Source: Alectoria sarmentosa
Taxonomy: Eukaryota > Ascomycota > Lecanoromycetes > Lecanorales > Parmeliaceae
Direction: 5' to 3'
Assembly: GCA_009733775.1 (NCBI GenBank)
Contig: WOGZ01000202.1
Coordinates: 1 to 64,000, forward strand
DNA length: 64,000 nucleotides
This document shows, one piece after another, positions 1 to 11,895 of this stretch (position 1 is the first letter of the stretch; each line of letters opens with the position of its first letter). Both the position numbers and the translations under genes were made by a program. The notes beneath the pieces are model-generated. The model was not told the DNA's origin, did not search any database, and saw only the letters and a list, made by a program, of their open reading frames with translations.

Positions 1-85
1 ACCCTAACCCTAACCCTAACCCTAACCCTAACCCTAACCCTAACCCTAACCCTAACCCTAACCCTAACCCTAACCCTAACCCTAA
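1..85. repeat. Telomere, (CCCTAA)14
   Basis: Fourteen perfect tandem CCCTAA units follow one leading A. The C-rich strand reading 5' to 3' at the start of the sequence is the orientation expected at a left chromosome end. TTAGGG is the usual filamentous-ascomycete telomere unit. The array passes at base 85 directly into the subtelomeric repeat. Confidence 0.98.
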
Positions 86-1309
86 ACGTAAATTAATATA
101 TAATGCAAATGATTAAATTTACTTAAATTAATGTTTTTCAAATGTTTTTTAAATGTTTTTAATAATATTTTGATATTATTAAAATTTAACAACTTTTTTT
201 TACATTATTTATATATATAATAAATAAATCATATTTATATTTATTGCGTGAAAAGAAGCGAAAGAAAAAAAAATTATTAATTACGAAAATATTCGCGTTT
301 TCAAAAATCGATATCTTTTATAATTTTTCTTCGAGATAGTTATTGCGTCGATAAAAAAAAAAAAAAGTTATTTTATAACGTTTTTTAAGTTTTATAAAAT
401 GTATTTTTTAAAAATTTTAAATTCGTTATATTTGAATATCAAATGTAAATACGCTTCGATCGATTTATAATATAAATCGTTAAACGTGTTAGCGATCGCT
501 TTCGTATCGAATTAATTTAATCGAATTAATGAAAAATTTATTCGATTTAATTTGCATTGTAAATCGATCGAAATATATAATTAAATTTTAATTTTAATTT
601 TAAATATTTTCTTTTTTTATAATAATAATTTTTATAATTTTAAAAAAATTTATTAATAATAATTATATTTTTTTAATTAATTATTTAATTAACGATAATC
701 GTTATTTTTTATCGTTATTATTATAATTCGTATTTAAATTTAAATAATTTACGTTTAATAAAGTTTAAAATAATTTATATATAAATACGCTTTTTATTTT
801 TCGCTTTTAAAAATCGATTTAAAAATTTAATAATAACGAATTTATTAATATATAAAAATTCGATTATATTATTATATTAAATATCGATATTAATTTTATT
901 ATCTTTATTAAATCGTTAATAAAAATAAATATTTTCAAATTTTAATATTTTAATTATTTTTTATATTTATTATTTTATAATATACGTATATTATAATTTT
1001 ATAATAATAATAAAAAATTTAATATATAATTATATATCGTAATTAATAACTTTTAAATATTAAAATAATATTTATTTAAAAATAAACGACGAAACTTTAA
1101 TATAAAAATTTCGAAAAATAATTTTTTTGAAATTTTTAAAAAAACGCATTTTAATTTTATTAAATTTAATTTTATATATATAATATTCGTTTATAAATAT
1201 TTTATTAATAATTTTATTTATAATTTTTAAATTATTAATAAACAATTTATTTAATTTATTTTTTAACTTTTTATTATTAAACTTTTTTCGCGAAATCGCG
1301 CGATGATTA

Positions 1310-3500
1310 AAATATAAATTTTAATAATATATTTTTTTTTAATTTAAAATAACGCGAATAATTTACGTAAAAAACTTATTTAAATATAAATTTAAATTTT
1401 TATATAATATTTTATATAAAAATTATCGATAATTAAAATTACGATTAAGTTTCGTTAATATACGATTTTTATATTTTATTTTAAAAATCGTCGTTTCTCG
1501 AAAATTAATTTATAAAAAATTTAATAATAATTTCTTTTACGTTTTTTGATATAATTATAATATAAATTATATTTTATAATATATTTAATAAAAATAAAAT
1601 ATTTTTATATATAATGTTTTTTTTTAATATAAAAAACGTTAATGTATTTATTTTAAATTTAAAATAACGCGAATAATTTACGTAAAAAACTTATTTAAAT
1701 ATAAATTTAAGTTTTAATATATTATTTAATATAAAAATTATTAATAATTAAATTTATAATTAAATTTCGATTATAAATAATATTTTTATTTTTATTTAAA
1801 AATCGTCGTTTCTCGAAAATTATAATATATAATATCTTTTTTAAATATAAAATTAAATTATTAAAAAAGTTATATATATATAAAGCTTTTTTTAAATATA
1901 TTAAAATTTAAATAATATAATTTTTTTTTTAATTTAAATATAATTTATATTTTAATATTAATAAAAACGTTATTCATCGCGAAAATATTCGCGCGTTTAA
2001 AAATTAATATTTTTTAAAAATTTTCTTTAAAAATAACTTTCGTGTTAATAAAAAAAAAAATTATAATATAATATTTTTTACGCTTTATAAAACGCACTTT
2101 TTATAATTTTAAATTTTTTTTATTCGTATATTAAATATAAATACGCGCGAATTAATATATATTATATATAATTAAATTTTTTTGAATTATTATTTTCGAT
2201 ATATTTTTAAATAATATTTTTATATTATTAAATATAACGATTTTTTTATAATATTTATATATATATTAAATAAATTATATTTATATTTATTGTATAAAAA
2301 AAAGCGAAAAGAAAAAGAAATTTAATCGCGAAAATATTCGCGCGCTTAAAATTAATATCTTTTATAATTTTCTTTAAAAATAGTTTTAGCGTTTTTAAAA
2401 AAAATATATAATTTATTTTATAACGTTTTTCAAGTTTTATAAAACGTATTTTTCAAAAATTTTAAATTCGTTATATTAATATATTAAATATTAATACGCG
2501 CGAGATAATATATAATATAAATAATTACACTTATTTAAAATAATATTTTCGATATATTTTTAAATATATTTTTATATTATTAAAATACGACAATTTTTCG
2601 CTATATTATTTATATATATTATAAATAAATTATATTTATATTTATTATATAAAAAAAAGCGAGAGAATAAAAATTATTAATCGCGAAAATAATCGCGCGC
2701 CCAAAAATCGATATATTTTATATTTTTTTTAATATAATTTTAACGCATATAAAAAAAGTAAATAAATTATTTTATAAAATTTTTCACGTTTTATAAAAAA
2801 TTTTATTTAAAATTTTTAAATTCGATTTATTCGTAAATTAAACGTTGATAAACGTAAATTAATATATAATATAAACGAATAAACTTATTTAAGTTAATGT
2901 TTTTTAAATGTTTTTAATAATATAGATTATATATTATAATATATATAATAAAAATAAATTATTTTTATATATAATTTATTTTTTAATATAAAAAACGATA
3001 ATATATTTAATTTATATTAAAAATAACGCGAATAATTTACGTAATAAACTTATTTAAATATAAAATTAAATTTTTATATAATATTTAATATAAAAATTAT
3101 CGATAATTAAGATTATAATTAAATTTCGTTAATAATAAATTTTTATATCTCATTTCAAAAATCGTTATTTCTCGAAAACTACTTAATAAAAAATTTAAAA
3201 ATAATTTCTCTTATAATTTTTGATACAATTATGATATATATTACATTTTTTAATATATTTAATAAAATCAAATTTTTTTTATATATATATTATTTTTAAA
3301 TATAAAAAATTATAATATATTTATTTTAAATTTACGATAACGCGAATAACTTACGTAATAAACTTATTTAAAAATAAATTTAAGTTTTTATATAATTTTT
3401 AATATAAAAATCATTAATGATTGAGATCACAATTAAGTTTCGTTAATATACGATTTTTATATCTCGTTTCAAAAATCGTCGTTTCTCGAAAATTAATTTA
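1310..3500 (+). repeat. Second subtelomeric repeat family (~315 bp), interleaved
   Basis: A block centred on ATAACGCGAATAATTTACGT, followed by AAACTTATTTAAATATAAA and ending with a CGTCGTTTCTCGAAAA-like string, occurs near 1351, 1666, 3025 and 3339. Members of each pair are about 315 bp apart. The pairs are separated by copies of the 355-bp family, so the two families are interleaved as cassettes. All copies are AT-rich and appear RIP-mutated. No gene is seen. Confidence 0.7.
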
Positions 3501-3639
3501 TAAAAAAATTAATAATAATTTCTTTTACATTTTTTAAATATTTAAAATATATATTACATTTTTTAAATATTTAAAATATATATTACATTTTTTAATATAT
3601 TTAATAAAAATAAATAGTTTTTATATATAAATTATTTTA

Positions 3640-4640
3640 AAATAAAAGAAACGATAATATATTTATTTTAAAATTAAATATATTAATTAAAGTTTTTATT
3701 ATTTAAATTAATATAAAATGTTTATATAATAAATTAAATTAATTTTATATTTTAAATTAATATATTATATTTTATAATTCAATTATTAATAAATAAAATT
3801 AAAAGTATTTAATTTTATTAAAAGTTATTTTATTAAAAATTTTAATTATTAAATATATATTTTATTTATTTTATTAATAATTTAAACTTTATTTTTTTTA
3901 AAAAGTAATAAATAATTAAGTTAAATTTATAAATATATAAATAACGATTTTTTCTAATTTTTTGAAAAAATTGAATTTTATATTATATATTTTTATATAT
4001 AAATTTTTATTAAATTAAAAAATAATAATTCGTTTTTTTTAAAATATAAATTCACGAAAAAAACTTTTATAATTAATTATTTAAACGTTAATTTCAAATT
4101 TAAATTTTATTTTATATTTAATTTATCGATAACTTAAATTATAATTATTATAATAAACGATTTTTTTATTTATTATTTGAAAATATTATAAATTAAAATT
4201 ATTTTAATTAAAGTTAATATTTAATTTTTTAAACTTTTTTAAAATATATTTTTTATATTTTATATTATATTTAATACTTTTATTATTATTTATAAAAATT
4301 AAAATAAATATATTTTAATAAACGATTTTTTATATTTTATATAAAATATATTAAATATTAAATATTTATTCTATATTTCATATTTAAAATATTTATTATA
4401 AAAATTATCTTTTACTTATTTTCATTAATAATTATTAAGTTAAATTTTAAAATTAAATAAAATTTCGATTTTATTAAATAATTTTTTTTTTTTTCAAGAA
4501 AATTATAATATATAATACGTTTTTTAAATTTATAATTAAATTGTTTAAAAAGTTATTTATATAAAGCTTTTTTTAAATGTATTTAAATTTAAATAATATA
4601 ATTACTTTTTTATAATTTTAATATAATTTAAATATTAATA
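3640..4640. other. AT-rich filler, no gene
   Basis: About 1 kb of extremely AT-rich DNA between copies of the subtelomeric repeats. I see no open frame of useful length, no tRNA-like fold and no clear repeat hallmark. It is probably an older mutated element. Confidence 0.5.
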
Positions 4641-5839
4641 TTAATAAAAGCGTTATTAATCGCGAGAATATTCGCGCGTTTAAAAATCGATATTTTTAAT
4701 AATTTTCTTTCGAGATAACTTTAACGTCGATAAAAAAAGTAAATAAAATATTTTATAACATTTCTTATATTTTATAAAACGCACTTTTCAAATCTTTTAA
4801 ATTCGTTATATTTTCATATTAAATATTAATACGCGCGAAATAATATATAATATATATTTTTAAACTTATTTAAATTAATATTTTCGAAATGTTTTTAATA
4901 ATATTTTTATATAAATGAAATATAACGATCTTTTTTTACATTATTTATATGTATAATAAATAAATGATATTTATATTTATTACGTGAAAAAGAGCGAAAG
5001 AAAAAGCATTATTAATCGCGAGAATACTCGCGCGCTCAAAAATCGATATCTTTTATAATTTTCTTTCGATATAAGTTTAACGCATATGAAAAAAGTGAAT
5101 AAATTATTTTTTGACATTTTTCACGCTCTATAAAATGTGTTTCTCAAATTATTTAAATTTTTTTTATTCGTAAATAAAACGTCGATAAACGTGAATTAAT
5201 ATATAATGTAAACGATTAAACTTTTTTCAATTAATGTTTTTTAAATGTTTTTAATAATATTTTTACATTATTAAAATATAACGATTTTTTTTTACATTAT
5301 TTATATATATAATAAATAAATCATATTTATATTTATTGCGTGAAAAAGAAAAAAAAAAAAAAAAAAAATTAATCGCGAGAATACTCGCGCGCTCAAAAAT
5401 CGATATCTTTCATAATTTTCTTTAAAGACAATTTTAACGTTTATGAAAAAAGTAAATAAATCATTTTATGACATTTTTTATCTTTTAAAAAATGCATTTT
5501 TCAGAATTTTCAAATTCGTTATATTCGTATATTAAATATCGATACGCGCGAATTAATATATAATAAAATCGATATTTTTCATAATTTTTTTGAAAATAGC
5601 TTTAACGTTTATGAAAAAAATAATTTAATAATTTTATAATGTCTTTTACGCTTTATAAAATGCATTTCTCAAAATTATTAAATTCGTTAAATTCGTATAT
5701 TAAATGTCGATATACGCGAGTTAATATATGATGTATATGATAAAATTTAATTAAATTAATATTTTTGAATTGTTTTTAATAATGTTTTTATATTATGAAA
5801 ATATGACAATTTTTCTTTATATTATTCATATATGTTATG

Positions 5840-6200
5840 AATAAATCATGTTTATATTTATTGCGTGAAAAGAAGCGAAAGAAAAAAGAGCCATTAGTCG
5901 CGGGAATACCCGCGCTCTCAAAGATCGATATCTTTTATGATTTTCCTTCGAGACAGCTATTGCGCCGATGAAAAAAGAAAATAAGCCGTTTTGTGGCGTT
6001 TTTCACGCTCTACAAAATGCACTCTTCAGAATTTTCAAATTCGTTGTATTCGGGTATCAAATGTAGATACACCTCGACCGATTTGCAGTGCAAACCGTCA
6101 AGCGTGCTAACGATCGCTTCCGTGTCGAATCGACCTGATCGAATCAATGAAAAATTTACCGGACCCGATTTGCATTGCAAATCGATTAAGACATATAATT
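5840..6200 (+). repeat. Least-mutated unit of the 355-bp family
   Basis: This copy keeps CpA and TpG dinucleotides and runs such as CGCGGGAATACCCGCG (5899-5914), where the other copies carry CGCGAGAATACTCGCG or CGCGAAAATATTCGCG. It is therefore the best guide to the pre-mutation sequence. A 69-codon open frame at 5993-6202 lies inside it, but the equivalent frame is not conserved in the other copies and I do not regard it as a gene. Confidence 0.75.
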
Positions 6201-6239
6201 AATCGATTTTAAACGTTTTATCACGATTATACGTTCGAA

Positions 6240-9122
6240 AATAATAATTATAATTATAATTATAATTTTATATTTTATATTTACGATTATTTTAAACTTT
6301 AAAACTATCACAATTCGAAAATAAATTTTTATTAAAAACTTTAAATTATATTTATTTTAATTATTCGAATATTATTTTTATTTAAATTATTTAAATTTCA
6401 ATTTAAAACGATTAAGTTCGTTTTATTTTAATTAATTAAATTTCGTATTAATTATATTCAGTTTAACGTTTAAATTACGAAAAATATTTAAACGTAAAAA
6501 GTTTTCTTTTTTCTTTTTTTTTTTTACGTTCGATTTATATAATATATTTAATTTATAATTATTAAATATTATTATAAATATAATATTATTTAAATATTCG
6601 TTTATAATAAAAACTTATATTAAAAATTGAAAATTTCAATTTATCGAAAATTATAAAATATTTTTACGAAAATAATTAATAAACTTTATTATTAAAGTTT
6701 TTAATAACGATAAAAATAATTTTAAATAATATTTTTTCGAGCGTATATCGAAATATTATTATTTTCGTTATTATTAACTTTATATTATTAAATTTACTTT
6801 TTATAATATATATATTATTAATTTTATATTATTATATAATAATTATTATTTTATATATATAATTACTTTAATATATAATTTAACTTAATATAAACGTTTA
6901 AATATTTATATTTATTTCGTTTTTTAAAAATAATTATATAATTTTAACATTATTTTACGATACGTTATTATAACGCGAGTTAATATTAAAAAAAATCCTT
7001 TAAATTATAATCGTATAATCGTTATTTCGCGTATATAACTTTTTATTTTTAATAAAAATTAAAATTAAATTTAGATTTTTATTAATTAAGACTTTAATAA
7101 TAATATAATAATTATATTAATAACTTTCATTAATATTATATACTTTAAAAAAACGATAAAACTTTTTTTAAAAATTACTTTATTTAAAAAATAAATGTTT
7201 TTCGAAGTGTAAATTAAATTAATAAAGATAAAATATTTTACTTTATTTTATATAACATTTTTAAACGTAAAAATCGCGAATTTTGTTTGTTAATCTCGAT
7301 TACGATTTAATATTTAATAAATAATCTTTAAAAGATTATAAAATTTAAAAAAATTAAATTTATCAAAAAAAATTAAAAATTTATAATATATATTTTAATA
7401 TCGATAAAAAAAAAAAAAACGACGTTTAAATATTTAAATTTATATATACGATTATTATTTAAAAAACATTCAATTAATTTATATTTAATTATTTCAAAAT
7501 CGCTCGTGATAAAAATTATCTAAATGAAAATATTATTATAAAAATTATAATCGTTATATATATATTAATAATTATTATATTTATAAAAAAATTAAAATTC
7601 TTAAATATCGTATATATATTTTATTATAATTATTCTCAATTTTATAAATACGTTAATTAAACGTATTTATAAATTTTATCGTCGATTTTTTATTATTAAA
7701 ATATTATAATATTATATAAATTATAATTAATCGTTAAAGTAAAAAACGTTATTATATATTATATATAATAAATAATAATAAATTCTTTTTTAAAAGCATT
7801 ATTAAAATGCTTATTAAAGAATTTTTTTTATAAACGAATTATTTATATTAATAATATTGAATCGAAATTCACAATTTTTTATTTTAATATAATTTTTTTT
7901 TATAAAAAACTCGCTTTTAAAATTACATTTTTAATAATCTTTTATTTGAAAATAAATAAATAAACGAAACGAAATAATTAAAGTTTATAACGTTATTTAC
8001 GAATTTATTGTAATTATATATAAAATAATTAAATTAAATAAATATTTATAATCGAATTTACGAATAATATTAATGTTTCAATTTTTATAAATATGTTACT
8101 TTTTTATATAAATAAAAAATTTCATTTTCGTATAAATTTTAATTTTAATATTATCGACTACGTTATTATTTAAAAACGTTATAATATTATAAAAGTAAAA
8201 AATATTATTAATTGTATATATAACGTTTTTATTTATATATTATTATAATCGAATAAATTAATCGTTATAAATAAAATATTTTATTTAAAATAAAAATGTT
8301 TTCTTTTTTTTAATAATTAAAATATTATCATTTATAAATTATATTAAAAATTAAATAATAAATAATTCGATTTATTTAAAATTAAAATCGTAATTAATTT
8401 TTTTTATGAATTAAAATTAATTGAATTTATAAAAACTTATAACGTTTTTTATTTTTATTTTATAAATTTCGTTATTATTAAAATATTATTTAATTAAAAA
8501 CGTTCGTTTTTTATAATTATTATTATTACGAACGAGAGTTTAAATAATATTATATTTAAAATAATATTTAATAATTATAAATTAAATATATTATATAAAA
8601 CGAACGTAAAGAGAAAAAAGTAAAAAGAATATTTTTTACGCTTAAATATTTTTCGTAATTTAAACGTTAAATCGATTGCGATTAACGCGATATTTAATTA
8701 ATTAAAATAAAACGAACTTAATCGTTTCAAATTAAGATTTAAGTAATTCGAGTGAAAATAACATTCGAGTAATTAAGATAAACATAATTTAAAAAAAATT
8801 AATAAAAACGTGTGTTCGAATCGTGATAATTATATGCGTAAAATAAAATATCGACGTTAACGTTTATTTAATCGTCGAAAAACGATTTTATATCTGTTAT
8901 TATTAATTTAATTTAAAAGAAATAAAAAAAAGTATATAATATTGTTTTTTCTATAAAGCGCGAAAAGTCTTAAAGGTATTCGACTTTATTTCGGTTATCT
9001 GTGAGATCTTTATTTGATCGAGTTAACGGCTTGGCAATAGCTAACGCGATTTGGGGGGTATACGCCTAACAGACATGGGGGTATACGTTCAATAGACAGA
9101 GGGTGTACGCCCAGAAGCTCCC
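6240..9122 (+). mobile_element. RIP-mutated Mutator-like element, left end truncated
   Basis: The right end (about 8820-9122) is homologous, in inverted orientation, to the left terminus of the element at 43871. It contains three iterons of a GGGGTATACG-type sequence at 9055, 9078 and 9100, ending in GAAGCTCCC at 9122. Further inside, 6300-6610 is the reverse complement of about 8510-8830 over roughly 300 bp (for example ACGATTAAGTTCGTTTTATT near 6406 and its complement near 8695), giving long inverted arms. The outermost ~300 bp expected left of 6300 is missing or unrecognisable, so the element appears 5'-truncated against the subtelomeric repeats. The interior is too mutated to read a transposase. 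Family assignment rests on the shared terminus. Confidence 0.6.
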
Positions 9123-9473
9123 AAAATCAAGCATTCGGCACCCCAATTTGATCCCTGATAGCGGGTCTCTAGCTGTGGGAAGCGAACATAGTACAATATG
9201 GGCCTCGGTCTCGAAAGCTTGGTCAAAATATGTCAAAGGAAAGATATTGATCAATAGTGGCAAAGTTTTGTTGCGCTCAACCAGCTGGCCGCTCTACATT
9301 TTTTGTGCGCAGGCTCCCAGACGTGCTCTTGAGATTGTTCGTGTGTTCGCATTTCTCTCGTCAATGAAATTGAACATAGCAATGATCTGCTCAAGAGGTT
9401 CATTAACAGTACCTGTATTCCGAAGCAGCGTTATAACTCGGCCATTGCCTTTTTTGACTGCTCGGAATTGTAG

Positions 9474-9695
9474 AAGAATGAATCGGCGCCGCGCAAGCCC
9501 GATATTAGGGCCTTCAGAGAATCCTCCAGGGATACGACGCTCGACAACCTCGAATATGTTGAAAGATACATTGAGGGAGGATACCACCCTGTTCATCTAG
9601 AGGACAACTTTGACGGGGGAAGATATCGTATCGTTCACAAGCTCGGATGGGGTGGATCCTCGACGGTGTGGCTGGCTCGTGACGAGCAAATTTAA
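9474..9695 (+). pseudogene. SRPK-type protein kinase fragment
   Basis: One frame (codons on positions divisible by 3) reads through LEYVERYIEGGYHPVHL, then RYRIVHKLGWGGSSTVWLARD, and stops at 9693-9695. This is the N-terminal part of an SRPK/CMGC-type fungal kinase: the GGYHPVHLED...GRYRIVHKLGWGG.STVWLA block including the glycine-rich ATP loop. An in-frame stop lies just upstream (9471), no start is evident, and the frame ends right after the glycine loop with no catalytic loop or DFG. It is a gene fragment left about 350 bp inside the island border. Confidence 0.75.
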
Positions 9696-10528
9696 CTAAC
9701 CCTGGGGGCGACGACTGAGTCATCGATGTATGAGGTTCACTTGGCAGCTGGTGTCAGCCCGTGGATGGATCATAGGTCAACAGGCGCTTTTCTCGTAGCC
9801 TTGTATCTTCCCAGTATGCTGTATCGTGCAATCAAGATGCGTCTATGTTTATGCACGAAGACTGTGCTGCAATCGTCAGCTCTCACTCATCCATTCTTTA
9901 GTACATAATCCATTATCCATCAGCACGGGCCTCGGGCGTAAAACGCTACTAAAGAACGGCACGGCTAGCTGCCGAGAGGTGCCGAACCAGTCTCGTGGAC
10001 TACCCGGACCAAGGCTCAGGGGGAAGCTTGGCCATGATCTCGGCTTGGGAAAGTCAGGTTTCAGGGGCAAAGTACCGGTACCTAGCTCCCCCCTACGTCT
10101 CATATCTCGGGAACATGGCGTCGTCAGGAGAGAAGATGCATCAAGTACGGCGTCAAAATTTAACCACCAATACCATTCATTAATGGCCAAAGACACCTGC
10201 CACCTCTTTTTTCCCCCATCCATGTCCCGCATGACTGCTGCCCGGAACAATAGAGTACCTTACCTACCTACTCGATGGCTTGGCAAAGACCCCTCATATT
10301 CCCGTCAAAAGCTCATCTCCTTTGCCACACCCGCCTTCCTTCCTTCAACTTCCACCTCTTCCATTCTTTCCTGTGCATATCCCATAGCGATACCTGGTGA
10401 TTCGCTCGCATTCCTTGCCTCTTAGACTTGACACACAGCTGGCTGTACCAATCACTTTCTGACAATTCTTCAACATTCCCTTACCTTGTATCATCAACCA
10501 CAACCTTTACAGATTTAACACATCAGCC
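9696..10528. other. Intergenic, 5' region of the next gene
   Basis: Normal-GC DNA with several overlapping open frames on both strands, none with a recognisable domain. The pyrimidine-rich stretch at about 10310-10500 just before the ATG is typical of fungal promoters and 5' leaders. Confidence 0.5.
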
Positions 10529-11895
10529 ATGGCAGCTCTCCGCCAACTGCTCAATGCGCGAGCCACCACCAAAGATATCTCTTCAGAAGAGGACCAGCGA
10601 CGAGTTGACGCCAAAATGCAACAAATGGGCTACTCCATCTCACCGCCTATACCAACACGACTGCGGTCCAGCAGGAGCGAGGACCAAGGACAGAGACCTT
10701 TCCATTCCAAGTTCAACGAAAACGACTTTGCTCAACATCCTCTTTACCGCGGCGGCGACCAGCACGGTGTAGAGCACGGCAACTCCTTCGACGACCCCTC
10801 TCGTCCGCAACTCTCTCGCTCTGCGACAGACGACCATCTACACCAAAGCTACGCAATGAACGATGGCAGGAGTGGGATGGACGTGTCATCATACTACGAG
10901 GATGGCGAGCAATCGCCTGCACTTTCGTCTGCGTTGAATAAACACCTCGCTCTAAGGCCTCTCGACCCGCATGCACAGTCTCAGCTGCAACATCCTAGCC
11001 AGCCCAAACACGGCCGGCATCGCAGCAGGTCTGCCACCGATGACAACTTGTACTACGGTGGGGACAGGGAGGACAATAAAGTGATCAAAGAGCACAAGAA
11101 ACACAAGGCTAGGCAGCAATCCCTCGCCGGCGGGCCTACGAAGCCGTTGCCAGAAAAAAGGTCAGACGAAAAGATGAAAGAGAGGACAATGCAGCTTCTC
11201 AGAGATCGCCAACAAACACCAACACAGAACGGTAACGTATGTGCTGCCACCATCCGACTCCTCTACAATGCCAAGCTAACGCACTCATGCTGTAGGGCCG
11301 ATTCACACCCCAACCTCTGGTCGTTCCCCACGACGAAGCTGCAAAGGTCGCACACACGTTTTCCGGTTCCGACGGCTCCCCCACCGACTCTGCCGTCAAC
11401 AGCGTCAGTAACAGCATTAGCGAAGGCGGACACGGGAAGCACGGTCGCAAGCGCTCAAGAGACTTGGACTACGGCATTCACCAGCTTGCAGAAATGGATT
11501 ACCAACAACTACACACGGAATCCTTCGACCATGTCCCAGGCCTCACACCCTACCATGGCCTGCCCGACGCCAGCCTTCCTCTGTCGGAGCGCTTGCACAA
11601 CATATATCCGGACAAGACGCACAAGGACAAGGCGGCAAGGGCCAAAGCTTTCTTCGCCTCTCTCACCATCGACCAGTACGAAGTGTGTGGGGACTTGTTA
11701 CTGGACGGGTTCCGAGATGTCATGGACAGACTGAGGCAGGCTCGGCAGCAGAAACGGAAAGCGGCAAGGGCGATGGAAGAGCAGATTGCGAAGAGGGAAG
11801 AATGGGTCCGGAAGAAGAGGGGTGTGTGTGAGCTGGAGCTCGGACGATTGAGGAGCGCAGGGACGGCAGTTGTGAAGCCTATCAAGTCGAGATGA
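10529..11895 (+). CDS. ECM11-like domain protein
   Basis: Two exons, 10529-11236 and 11296-11895, joined across a 59-nt intron (donor GTATGT at 11237, branch-like CTAAC at 11275, acceptor TGTAG at 11295). The splice restores one frame of 435 residues. The first ~290 residues are polar and low in complexity (Ser, His, Gln, Arg rich). From about residue 290 the pattern LDY....L..M.Y..L..ESFD..PG, then FFASLTIDQYEVCGDLLLDGF and a basic helical R(Q)KRKAARAMEEQI stretch, fits my memory of the ECM11 C-terminal domain (in budding yeast a SUMO-modified synaptonemal-complex factor). The start has a good context (GCCATGG). A meiotic role is inference by family only. Confidence 0.7.

Larger units (their letters stand above)
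86..6200 (+). repeat. Subtelomeric ~355-bp tandem repeat family (RIP-mutated)
   Basis: A hallmark inverted motif CGCGNRAATAYNCGCG, preceded by a purine-rich GCGTGAAAAGAAGCGAAAG stretch and followed by ATCGATATCTTTTATAATTTT, recurs near 281, 1978, 2327, 2682, 4661, 5017, 5374 and 5899. Adjacent copies are spaced 349-357 bp, so this is a tandem array interrupted by other sequence. Copies differ mainly by C-to-T and G-to-A changes. The first unit (about 240-580) and the last (about 5860-6200) share a longer 3' part, including a conserved GCGATCGCTT/ACGATCGCTTC block, that middle copies lack. No coding potential is convincing; short open frames here are by-products of AT richness. Confidence 0.85.

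Noticed and set aside
5993..6202. 69-codon open frame in the subtelomeric repeat
   Set aside because: It exists only because this unit is unmutated; no domain, no conserved frame in sister copies.
86..9000. CRISPR array, prophage or bacterial operon
   Set aside because: Repeats are 315-355 bp without spacers, and telomere, introns and protein families are fungal.
9103..9600. 165-codon plus-strand frame and its antisense partner at the island edge
   Set aside because: They overlap the kinase fragment in other frames; the kinase-encoding frame explains the region.
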